Shown: piece after piece, positions 55,086 through 64,000 of the stretch
How the letters are laid out: the number at the start of each line of letters is the position of its first letter
Numbering within the stretch: position 1 is the first letter of the stretch
Source of the DNA: Semisulcospira habei
Lineage: Eukaryota; Mollusca; Gastropoda; Semisulcospiridae
Length of the DNA: 64,000 bases
Direction: 5' to 3'
Assembly: GCA_036245525.1 (NCBI GenBank)
Contig: BTPG01000007.1
Location: 129,090,375-129,154,374 of the forward strand
Translations under genes and position numbers: made by a program
The notes under the pieces: model-generated
Seen by the model: the letters and a program-made list of their open reading frames with translations, nothing else
Databases searched by the model: none
Told to the model about the DNA's origin: nothing

Positions 55086-55777
55086 ATGAAGAAGAGCACA
55101 AGCAATATGAAAGTGTTTCAGTGGAATTGCAGATCTATTTCAACAAATTTCATATCCTTCGAGAATCACATCTCACAGTCAGAGTATTGCATATTAGCGT
55201 TACAATCTCTGAATGTAGAAGGTACGAAACTCCCAAAATTTCGAGGATATTATTATCCTCCTCTATACTATTATGACGCTATATCGAAGAAAGCCCAAAC
55301 TGCGTTATACATTAGAGATGACCTAGAATATTCATCACTAAATACGTACTATGTAACCAAAGATCTAAATGATATCTATATCACTGGGGCCATGATAAAA
55401 ATTACTAATCAAAATACTCTAAATGTGATGTCTATATACCTACCTAGAGGGCCAAAAGATGACAACACTGACTGGCTAAAAGATATTGATTCTCAGCAGA
55501 CGACTTCCTGTCAATGGATGGTCCTAGGAGATTTCAACACTCATGCACCGTTCTGGGTGTCCATGTACCATAGTTACAAGCAATCGTCTAGTAGAAAATA
55601 TTTCAGACTCTAAGTTAATCATTTTAAATGATGGTAGAATCACTATAATCCCAGATGTATATACCCATAAAACATTTGCTCTTGATATATCACTAGTGAG
55701 CCCAACTCTGGCAACAAATTGCACTTGGATCACTGAGGAAGATTGTTTGGGAAGTGATCATCTTCCAATCATTATAC
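55086..55777 (+). pseudogene. LINE ORF2 endonuclease (APE-like), frameshifted and interrupted
   Basis: MKVFQWNCRSI opens an AP-endonuclease-like domain. LQSLN stands where the catalytic LQE motif is expected. GDFNTHAPFW is the GDFN block. After a frameshift, the SNRLVENISDSKLIILNDG stretch and GSDHLPII complete the fold. A SINE interrupts the frame at 55778. It is non-functional as it stands. Confidence 0.85.
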
Positions 55778-56164
55778 CCCCCACACGGGTCTGCCCTGGG
55801 GGACTTGGGTGGGGTTAACTACTTTTTAGTTCCCAGGGTCACCCTGGTCAGCCCCACAGGGTGGGTTTTTCCCTCTATTCTGGGGCATGTGTTTCTGTCT
55901 ACCCTTGGTCCATTCACCTGTATTTGTCTTTTTAAAACTCTCCCAACTGTCTGCACTGCCTGTAGCTCTTGATATTGGATGTGTGTTGCTAAATGGTCTT
56001 AGCTTTATTTAGGCCCCATGGCGTAATTTTATTTAACATATTGGACTGGCTGGCGACATACATTCAATATTCTGGTGTGGGGTTTTTTCACAAGCAGTGC
56101 AGGCACGTCCTGGGAAAGCCTTGTTGCTGTCGGGGCGTTAAACAATGTACAATCAATCAATCAA
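55778..56164 (+). mobile_element. SINE-like retroposon inside LINE ORF2
   Basis: 387 bp ending in cggggcgttaaacaatg(tacaatcaatca)n. The flanking duplication TCCAATCATTATAC is exact (55764..55777 and 56165..56178). No tRNA-like boxes are recognisable at its head. Confidence 0.93.
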
Positions 56165-56426
56165 TCCAATCATTATACAATTAAACGTTAAAGATAAAGA
56201 TGAATATTGCAATATTGAGGACAGAATTCCAAAGTTTCAGTATGTCAATGCTAATTGGGAACTGTATGAGACAATCTTGCTGTCCCATAACATTGCAAGT
56301 ATAGAACATGAAAGTATAGATATATTTTACAGAAATGTTACAAAAGCTGTTCTCTCTGCTGCGGAGAAGTCAATACCAAAATGCAAAGGAAAATCAAAGC
56401 GTAAATATTCAGGTAATGCGTACTGT

Positions 56427-57480
56427 TCCACACAAAATTTAACCGATACACAGTTCAGGGACATCCTGGCCAGAGCACTGAATGCCTGTACATCTGAGGC
56501 GGACATTGAGCTGCACCACCCCAGGCAGGATCACTGCAGCAGGCTGGTCTGGCTGTTGGTTCTCATCTGGAACCCGCCCGCAAGTTGTTGTGCTGCAATC
56601 TGCAGGTGTCGTGATGGCGCACGCGCAGCGCCTTGTCCTGGTCACTATAGTAACCCCAGAACACGCCACAAGACCAACAGCGGACAACGTCACGTCCGGT
56701 GTGGACAAAGCCACTCCCTTCCAGTATGCGTGCTGTGTCGTCCGGCGTCACACGCGGGAAAGTGTTCCTGCCAGCGTACGTGACAGACTCGTACTGGAAT
56801 CCTTCGTACCTGGAGACATCAAGCGTTGAACACTGTACTCGGGCAAAGTATTTTCGGTGTCACACAGGTGAATAAGAAAAGAATAAGTCCGTTCTGAGAT
56901 AAATACCCTTTCAAAAAGTAGTTTATTGAACGACGAAAAGCCACGACCGTCCAAGGGACTTGGACACACAATGGTCTCATCAACTTGAGTTGGGGTGGGG
57001 GTGGGTGGGCTCATGAGGATTTATGTCTCTTGCAGTTGGAACACGCTCATCAGTTTTTTCTCTGTATTGAAGTGGTTAATGTTATTGATATGCTATATGT
57101 GTTTTAAATTGTGATTTGTATTGTATGAATGCCGCCATAATACTCACGCCAGGTAGTAACACATGTTAAGTCACTGGGGTGGTACTTTAATTTAAAAATA
57201 GTACTGGTGTCCAGGCTAAACAAAAAGGAATAGTAATAAACAGACTTAGCGGTATGAGAAGCCGTGATCCATCTTCTTAGACTACAGACTGGCAGTAACT
57301 GTTAGTACACGTAGTTCACGTCGATCTGTTTCTGGCCGTTCCACAACTCTGATAACCCCACGATAACTCATTATCCGGTGAATATTCATTGAGACGGTAG
57401 CGCGCACGAGTACGCGTAACTGTCACTAGTAAACGAGCGTAATTACTCCCAATAACAGGCGACATACCTGTTGAAACCGG
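56427..57480. repeat. Composite repeat unit, copy 3 (partial)
   Basis: Begins abruptly inside the unit at gttccacacaaaatttaacc and runs through the BIR exon to a reversed B-type remnant (about 56930..57078) and right-part sequence. The left part and the middle section are missing. Confidence 0.78.
56439..56832 (-). pseudogene. BIR exon copy 3, frameshifted
   Basis: Same exon as at 2769..3149. It carries a 9-nt in-frame insertion (VTYAGR for VRR) and a frameshift after NNLRA that separates the zinc-binding part from the CIG tail. SGFVHTGRDVVRCWSCG is retained. Confidence 0.75.
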
Positions 57481-57558
57481 CTGCAAGCAGCAGATCTGGC
57501 TGACAGCCTGAGGTAAGACGGTGGCCCGGTCATGGCAACTGATATTGATCGTCTGTGT

Positions 57559-58741
57559 GACTGAGCCTCAGTGGCCCGTACCGAACGGGAAGATCCGATC
57601 CGTGTGTCTCAAGCAGACGCAAATGACTCGGCCGTCTACTACAACCAGACCGGGTCAGTGTGACCCGTCAGCCCGGCTTGCAGTTCAGGTTCAAGTCCCA
57701 GTATTGGGGCTTCTATTATTGGGAGTGAGGGTGGTGGGTGAGGGGAGTGGGGGGGGAGGAGAAGAGGGGAGGGACTGTGATTTGGCTGCAACCTGCACCT
57801 GTCAGAGGCTAAATCTAGACGCTCAGTTACACAGTTGACTGAGCCTCAGTGGCCCGTGCCGAACGGGAAGATCCGATCCGTGTGTCTCAGGCAGACGCAC
57901 ATTACTCGGCCGTCTACTACAACCAGACCAGGTCAGTGTGACCCGTCAGCCCGGCTTGCAGTTCAGGTTCAAGTCCCAGTATTGGGGCTTCTATTATTGG
58001 GAGTGAGGGGAGTGGGGGGGGGGGAGGAGGAGAGGGGAGGGACTGTGATTTGGCTGCAACCTGCACCTGTCAGAGGCTAAATCTAGACGCTCAGTTACAC
58101 AGTTGACTGAGCCTCAGTGACCCGTGCCGAACGGGAAGATCCGATCTGTGTGTCTCAAGCAGACGCACATGACTCGGCCGTCTACTACAACCAGACCGGA
58201 TCAGTGTGACCCGTCAGCCCGGCTTGCAGTTCAGGTTCAAGTCAGTATTGGGGCTTCTATTATTGGGAGTGAGGGTGGTGGGTGAGGGGAGTGGGGGGGG
58301 GGGGGGAGGAGGAGAGGTGAGGGACTGTGATTTGGCTGCAACCTGCACCTGTCAGATGAAAATCCACTGGCCAGAGAAGATCAGCAACGTCAGACTCTTG
58401 GACAGAACAGAGCAGATAACAGCAGAGAATGAAATTGGGCGAAGAAGATGGGGATGGATCGGTCACAGCCTGAGAAAGCCAGCTTCCAGTATCACTAGGC
58501 AGGCATTGTCATGGAACCCCCAGGGAAAGAGGAAAAGAGGTAGGCCGAGAAACTCCTGGCGTCGAGACCTCCAAGCAGACATCAAGAGACTGGGAACCAC
58601 CTGGAGTAGAATCGAAGGAGAAGCACAGGACAGGAGTTGCTGGAGGTCTCTCGTCGACGGCCTATACCCGGGTAGGGGTGACAGGCGTAAGTAAGTAAGT
58701 GCACCTGTCAGAGGCTAAATCTAGACGCTCAGTTACACAGG
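57559..58741. repeat. About 270-bp tandem repeat, three copies
   Basis: Starts at about 57559, 57837 and 58105 (gactgagcctcagtgg). Each copy has gaacgggaagatccgatc, a caggttcaagtcccagtatt block, a G-rich run and gctcagttacacag at its end. The third copy is split by a LINE fragment. Confidence 0.9.
58357..58699 (+). mobile_element. 5'-truncated LINE, C-terminal end only
   Basis: Encodes RRRWGWIGHSLRKP, QGKRKRGRPRNSWRRDL and QDRSCWRSLVDGL, then a stop and a (taag)n tail. This is the conserved C-terminus of several LINE families. The flanking duplication TGCACCTGTCAGA (58344..58356 and 58700..58712) is exact. Confidence 0.94.
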
Positions 58742-58924
58742 GTGTTATAGTCCATTGACTGACGGATGCAGCCATGACAATTTGCACGAAACAAACTATG
58801 GACCGACCATGATAGTTTAGAGTGGTGCTAGAAAAAAGGGGCGGAGTTTGAAGGGGGTTTCGCCCCACCCCACCCCTTCCCCCTTCAGTAATGTCTTGTA
58901 ATTTGCTGCCGCTTGCTGAGAAGG

Positions 58925-59006
58925 TTAACCTTTTGGGTGTCGGTCTGAGCGGTTTAAGGCGCGATGATTCCTGCAGGAAAACCGCTACCGACACCCGAAG
59001 GGTTAA
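58925..59006. mobile_element. C-type TTAA palindrome, copy 3
   Basis: Starts TTAACCTTTTGGGTGTCGG and ends CCGACACCCGAAGGGTTAA, with a gattcctgcaggaa centre. It is the most intact copy. Confidence 0.85.
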
Positions 59007-59026
59007 AAGCCGAGACTGGTGACAAA

Positions 59027-59028
<2 letters not shown>

Positions 59029-59099
<71 letters not shown>

Positions 59100-59148
59100 C
59101 ATGCGTGTGCGTGCGTGCATGCGTGCGTGTGCGTGTGTGTGTGTGTGT
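59029..59148. repeat. (TG)n microsatellite with CG variants
   Basis: About 120 bp of GT with gcgtgc interruptions. Thr-His and Cys-Val frames are artefacts. Confidence 0.95.
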
Positions 59149-59572
59149 TGGGGTGAGGAAGGGGAAAGACTTTGATTTTGCACACTCATTTACACGCATA
59201 CACACTTCAGTTCACTGTTCAGACTCTACTGAAAAAAACAACAACATAGATTTATCCTACAAAATAACTATTCATTAAAATCGATTTATGCATTGCATAC
59301 TTTTTTTTCGCGTTTACATTATAAAAAAAAAAAACACCGGGAAAATCATCGACAACAATTAAACATTAACAAAATAGAAAAATATCAAAATATTATTCTA
59401 ATAAGTGTATAGAAGCAATATGCATTATCTGGCACACAGAATTCATTTTTAAAGTCGACATTAACTACTGCCAGCAGCACCATCATGCGTGCAACCGTTG
59501 AATACAAATTATTATAGTTTTAGTTGTATTCAGTATTCAAGAAATACCACGCCATCTCTTCGCGCCTTCTCT

Positions 59573-59612
<40 letters not shown>

Positions 59613-59876
59613 GCGCGCGCGTGCGCACGCACACACGCACACACACACATATACACACGCAGTTTTCTTTGAGCTGCCCACTAGTGAGTTTTCTCTGATC
59701 ACAGTATTAATTGCCCAACAAACTTTAAGCGCTACAGACACCTAATGCGTTTGCATTGTGTAATTTGAGCAACTTGCAAGTGCGTGTCCTGGTGTGTGTA
59801 GTGACCGTTACGTAAGATCCACAATCACAGACCAACACACATTTATAAATTCATGCAGCAATACGAGCACCTCGTA

Positions 59877-60098
59877 TTAACGGGCCCATCCAGCCCTGAC
59901 GCACTACAGCAGGAGATGGGTCGACCATGACTATTATAATAAGGGTAGTGCCAGATTAGTTTGGCGCCTGTCGGCGCCAAGCTAATCTGGCACTGTCCTT
60001 GAATTATCATGGTCGATCCATCTCCTGCAACAGGTGCATAGTCGTTAGATGACGCCTCCAAAATTTGGGAATCACGTGCGCCGCGCTGAATGAGTTAA
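59877..60098. mobile_element. A-type TTAA MITE, copy-4 specific
   Basis: Starts TTAACGGGCCCATCCAGCCC and ends gctgaatgagttaa. Copies 1 and 2 have only caatattaagcaaacg or its variant at this place, so this element is a later insertion. Confidence 0.87.
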
Positions 60099-60376
60099 AC
60101 AAACATTTTGTGATCTATATAACCAAGTTCCTGCATCTTGCAGTTGATCCAGTGTTAAGTGTTTATTTCGTCAGAATATCACGTCGGCCAAAAACTGTAT
60201 GCAGATTTAAAGTGTCGACGTACAAGAAATACCATTCCTGTCCCACTGGACATTCTCAATCAGTGGTGGAAGCCTTCAGATACAGTCTTCTTGAAGCCTT
60301 CCGCAGTCTGCGGTTACAAATGACTCTGGTCAGGCCATCTTCTCTCACTTTGTGACCGTTTAGTTCCACACAACTT

Positions 60377-60759
60377 TTAACCGATACACAGTTCGGGGAC
60401 ATCCTGGCCGGAGCACTGAATGCCTGTACATCTGAGGCGGACATTGAGCTGCACTAAACCAGGCAGGATCACTGCAGCAGGCTGGTCTGGCTCTTGGTTC
60501 ACATCCGGGCCCCGCAAGTTGTTGTGCGGCTGCAGCCGTCTGCAGTTGTGATGGCGCACGTGCAGCGCCTTGTCCTGGTCACTGTAGTAACCCCAGAACA
60601 CACCACAAGACCAACAGCGGACAACGTCACGTCCGGTGTAGACAAAGCCGCTCCCTGCCAGTATGCGTGCTGTGCCGTCCGCGCCACATGCGGGAAAGTG
60701 CTCCTGCGTACAGACTCGTACTGGAATCCGTCGTATCTGGAGACATCAAACGTTGAACA
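60377..60759 (-). pseudogene. BIR exon copy 4, frameshifted
   Basis: A 1-nt deletion in the PRVTPDG region breaks the frame ahead of the BIR core. The core also changes HHDTC to HHNCRR. The tail (QLNVRLRCTGIQCSG) is intact and AATAAA lies at 60162..60167. Confidence 0.75.
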
Positions 60760-61719
60760 CTGTACTCAGGCAAAGTATTTTCGGTGTCACACAGAAAATC
60801 TGTGATATATTTTTAAACGAGTAAGCCAATCTTTTTAATGAGAATATTAGACGAGCTACAGTTGAAAGTAGAAGCAGAATTTACATTGATGTTTCGAGAT
60901 TGTTGTCTGTCGCTTTTCACTACGTAATGTCGTGTCAGAAATGTATACAACTGGCACGCTTTTCACGACCATGTGTTACAATGTTGTATAGAATGTGTTG
61001 TGATCAAGGTTGCACGTTCTCCGCCGCACCGTTGACTGCCTTGCTTGCAGCCAGTACCACATAAAGACCAGCTACTGAGGCCGGGCAAAGTAAACGCCAC
61101 CCAACTGTGGCACCGCACAACTTCCAAGAAAAAAGAAAAAAAAAAAAAAAAGAAAGAAAGAAAGAAGAAAAGAATAAGTCGGTTTGCCCTTTCAAAAATT
61201 AGTTGTATTTATTATGCCGGAACTCCCGTTTCGCAAATAAATCAGTTAAAATCCCTCGTGGTCAGTTCGACTCACAAACTGCTTGCTGAGTGGCATTTAT
61301 CGGTCGGAGTGAGCACTCATGATTTATCAGTTTTACGTACGGACCTCTCGGAAGGTCCGTACTAAAAAAAAACCAAGAGTGCTCACTTCGACCGATAAAT
61401 TCTCGTAATTCTCATAAGCTGTGTTTACTATTTCACCAGACGACAGTACTATTTATAGATTGAAGGGAAAGGGGGCGGGGTGTTGGGTCAAACTTGCCGG
61501 AAAATACAGTTTCTATCCATCAAGCCCATCCACAGACAGAGACTTCAGAATCAACTCGTCCCCGCGGTAGGCTGATTTATGTTCTCAGACCAACACTACA
61601 CTAGCTGTAATATCCTAAATCACAGACCAGTGGCCGGGTGCATGACTTAAAACAGTTTTGACACAATAAAATTACTTGAAATGACGTCAATCGTACAGCT
61701 GTTACTTCTGTTTACTAAG

Positions 61720-62008
61720 GGGTGCGAGGGGGGGGGGGGCTCATGAGGATCTATGTCTCTTGCAGTTGGATCACGCTTATGTTTTCTTTGCATTGAAGGG
61801 AAAAGGCCCTGACGCACTACAGCAGGAGATGGGTCGACCATGTTAATTCAAGGGTAGTGAAGGATTAGCGTGGCGCCATCAGGCGCCACGCTAATCTGGC
61901 ACTACCCTTGACTTATCATGGTCGATCCATCTCCTGCAACAGGTGCATAGTCGTTAGATGACTCCCCAAAAATTTGGGAAATACGTGCGTCGGGCTGAAT
62001 GAGTTAGT
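61720..62008. mobile_element. Reversed B remnant and A-type MITE
   Basis: The G-run with ctcatgaggatctatgtctc is a B remnant. The A element follows with an intact ggcgccatcaggcgcc centre and ends gctgaatgagtta. Orthologous to 9758..10141. Confidence 0.75.
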
Positions 62009-62394
62009 GTTATCGATGTGCTGTTAAGCGATTCCATTTGTGATTTGACATGTTAAGTTACTGGGGAATATACTGTAAAATACTCTTGTCCAGACTAAAG
62101 GAAAAGTAATAAACTTAATAAACTTACCGGTATGGGAAGCCGTGATCCATCTCCTTAGACTATAGGTTAGCTTTTAGTACAAGCAGTTCATGTCGATCTG
62201 TTTCTGGCCGTGTAACAACACTACCCCAAAGGTTATCGTGATACAAGAGTCCGCGCAACGAACAACCACTGTCAGAAACAGCATCACGATTACAAGATCA
62301 CAGTATTAATTGTCCAACAAACTTTAAGCGCTAAAGACACCTATTGTGTTTGCATTGTGTAATGTGAGCAACTTGCACGTGCGTGTCCTGGTGT

Positions 62395-62540
62395 GTACTA
62401 ACTCCACGGCCGTATTTCACAACTTTTGGAGGTGTGACCTAACGACTATGTACCAGTTGCAGGAGGTGGATCGACCATGGTAGTTCAAGGGCAGTGCCAG
62501 ATTAGCTTGGCGCCATCAGACGCCAAGCTAATCTGGCACT
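62395..62540. mobile_element. A-type MITE interrupted by a LINE
   Basis: The left arm and the start of the right arm (ccaagctaatctggcact) are present. The remaining right arm is replaced by a CT tract and the 3' end of the LINE. Confidence 0.8.
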
Positions 62541-62579
62541 CTCTCTCTCTCTCTTGGCTTGACTTCGCGAACGAAGATT

Positions 62580-63230
62580 CTATAGGGCTTGCCCACGTCG
62601 TCTGCAGGCATTTTCGTGGCTGCGGAGGCCAATCCGGGACAGGCAGGTTCGACCGCAGTGGCTGCAGGGGAAGGTCTGGTCAGGGTTCTGGGTTACGACA
62701 GCTCTGTTTTTTCTTCTGAGCCGCTTGTCCTTAAGGTTAGCTCTGCGAGAGTCCTCAAAGGAGACGGCTGCCTTGTGAATGGTGGAGCGCCAGGTGTCAC
62801 GGTCCGCAGCAAGCGAAGACCACTGGCGGTGGTCGATTTGGCAGGCACTAAGTGACTTCTTGAGACCGTCTTTGTATCTCTTCTTTGGTGCCCCTCTGTC
62901 TCGGTGTCCAGTGGCGAGCTCGCCGAACAGAGTGATCTTGGGTAGGCGATGATCCTCCATCCTGGAGACGTGCCCCGCCCAGCGAAGCTGTGTCCGCAGC
63001 AGCAAAGCCTCGATGCTCACAGTTTCCGCCTGTTCAAGGACCTCGACGTTGGTGACATAGTCACTCCAGTGAATGCTGAGGATGGTACGCAGGCAGCGCT
63101 GGTGAAAGCGTTCGAGGAGTCGTAGTTGGCTGCGGTAGAGGGCCCAGGACTCGGAACCGTACAGGGTGGTGAGGACGACAGCTCTGTACACGCTGATCTT
63201 GGTGCCTTTTTCAGCTGTTGATTGTGCCAC
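62580..63230 (-). pseudogene. LINE ORF2 C-terminal part, copy 2
   Basis: Downstream of the frameshift. Carries LYGSESWALYRSQLRLLERF, RWAGHVSRM and the C-terminal CSHCGRTC finger. The sequence is otherwise almost unchanged from copy 1. Confidence 0.88.
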
Positions 63231-63973
63231 ACCCGCTTGAATAGTCGCCCGAAAGCACTGTTCGCTTTTGCCAGCCTGTTGTCCAGCTCCTTGTCCAGCT
63301 TGGCGTCTGACGTGATGATGCAGCCAAGGTAGGTAAACTGGTGTACAGACTTCAGTTCGGACTCGCCGATGGTGATGTGGGGAGGGCGATGCTCTTCCTT
63401 GGGTGCCGGCTGATGAAGGACCTCTGTCTTTTTCAGACTGACCTCAAGTCCAAAGAGCTGGGCGGCATCTGCGAAGCAGGACGTAATGCGCTGCAAGACT
63501 CTCTCTGTGTGTGCAACGAGGGCAGCGTCATCAGCAAAGAGCAGCTCACGAATCAGTTGGTCTAGGGTTTTCGTGTGGGCCTGCAGTCGTCTGAGGTTGA
63601 ACAGGCTGCCATCGAGACGATACCTGATGTACACTGCGTCGTCATCGTCGAGGTCCACTGTGGCCTGCTTCAACATCATGCTGAAGAAGATGGTGAAGAG
63701 GGTCGGTGCCAGCACGCAGCCTTGCTTCACGCCGTTGCGAATGGGGAATGGTTCTGAGAGGTCACTGTTTAGTCTGACCTGGCCTTGCTGGTCCTCGTGG
63801 AGCTGGACGATCATGTTGAGGAACTTTGGGGGACAGCCTAGTCGCTCCAGGATCTGCCACATACCTTGCCTGCTCACAGTGTCAAACGCTTTTGTTAGGT
63901 CGACACACGTTACGTACAGCCCTTTGTTCTGTTCGCGGCACTTCTCCTGAAGCTGTCTCAGCATAAAGACCAT
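63017..63973 (-). pseudogene. LINE ORF2 RT part, copy 2
   Basis: Carries VDLTKAFDTV, QGCVLAPTLF and LFADDAAL. The frame leaves the family sequence after NQQLKK because of the 1-nt deletion. The 5' end lies beyond the window. Confidence 0.88.
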
Positions 63974-64000
63974 GTCGGTGGTACTCCTGTTGGCTCTGAA

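Larger units (their letters stand above)
53587..56425 (+). mobile_element. I/CR1-like LINE, 5' half (ORF1 and endonuclease), plus strand
   Basis: Starts with ccaagatggcg, a YY1-like motif of the kind seen at LINE 5' ends. ORF1 pieces follow, then an A/T-rich spacer, then the ORF2 endonuclease and the linker to RT (SIPKCKGKSKRKYSGN) up to 56425. It stops where the composite unit begins. It is head-to-head with the RT half at 51430..53586. Confidence 0.8.
58750..62540. repeat. Composite repeat unit, copy 4
   Basis: Holds in order: an A-type fragment (58800), C palindrome, TG tract, AT-rich filler, a CA/CG tract (59577..59660) and an A-type MITE (59877..60098). The BIR exon, middle part and right part follow, and then, from about 62290, the start of another unit with an A-type MITE. 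The LINE at 62553 ends it. Confidence 0.82.
62553..64000 (-). mobile_element. Non-LTR retrotransposon copy 2, running off the window
   Basis: Nearly identical to 26285..27750 on the minus strand, including the tcttggcttgacttcgcg 3' end. A 1-nt deletion in a T-run at about 63211 splits the frame into 63017..63973 (RT with FADDAAL) and 62580..63230 (RWAGHVSRM and zinc finger). A 3-nt deletion lies near 63164. Confidence 0.93.

Overview
This is a eukaryotic, intron-bearing window from a repeat-rich animal genome. It is most likely a mollusc and probably a gastropod. That assignment rests on short-tandem-repeat abundance, SINE tails of the form ggcgttaaaccc(aaataacta)n, L2/CR1-like and I-like LINEs, amplified BIR (IAP-type) exons, and spliced genes with canonical GT/AG sites. 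It is an inference from repeat style, not a database match. There are no operons, CRISPR arrays or rRNA genes. Position 23898..24397 is a 500-N assembly gap.

The only convincing host gene structure is a tandem pair on the minus strand, both coding for small secreted thioredoxin-fold (DsbA/Thioredoxin_4-like) proteins. Gene A (29591..35618) has four exons with intron phases 0, 2 and 1, a signal peptide, a CPDS motif where the family has CxxC, and a TPTF cis-proline loop. Gene B (17503..22660) has exons 2 to 4 with identical exon lengths for exons 2 and 3 (128 and 116 nt). Its first exon is not visible and probably lies in the gap. The paralogy extends into introns and flanks (about 16020..23190 against 28540..33650), so this is a segmental tandem duplication.

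The rest is a dense mosaic of repeats. A composite unit of several kb occurs in four copies (1..10690 with two insertions; 36625..45060; 56427..57480; 58750..62540). Each copy carries, on the minus strand, a BIR-domain terminal exon followed by an AATAAA signal in copies 1, 2 and 4. Two BIR copies are open and two are frameshifted. Many palindromic MITEs of several families (called A, B, C and E here) begin with TTAACYC and end in GRGTTAA. Comparison of paralogous copies shows empty TTAA sites, which suggests a piggyBac-type mobiliser.

Retroelements include two nearly identical LINEs (26285..28106 and 62553..64000, the second running off the window), nested L2-like LINEs (4968..8830), an I-like LINE with RNase H whose two halves lie in inverted orientation (51430..56425, possible twin priming), a 4-kb long inverted repeat (10750..14754), and several SINEs with clear target-site duplications. 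One SINE has replaced the stop codon and last residues of gene A.
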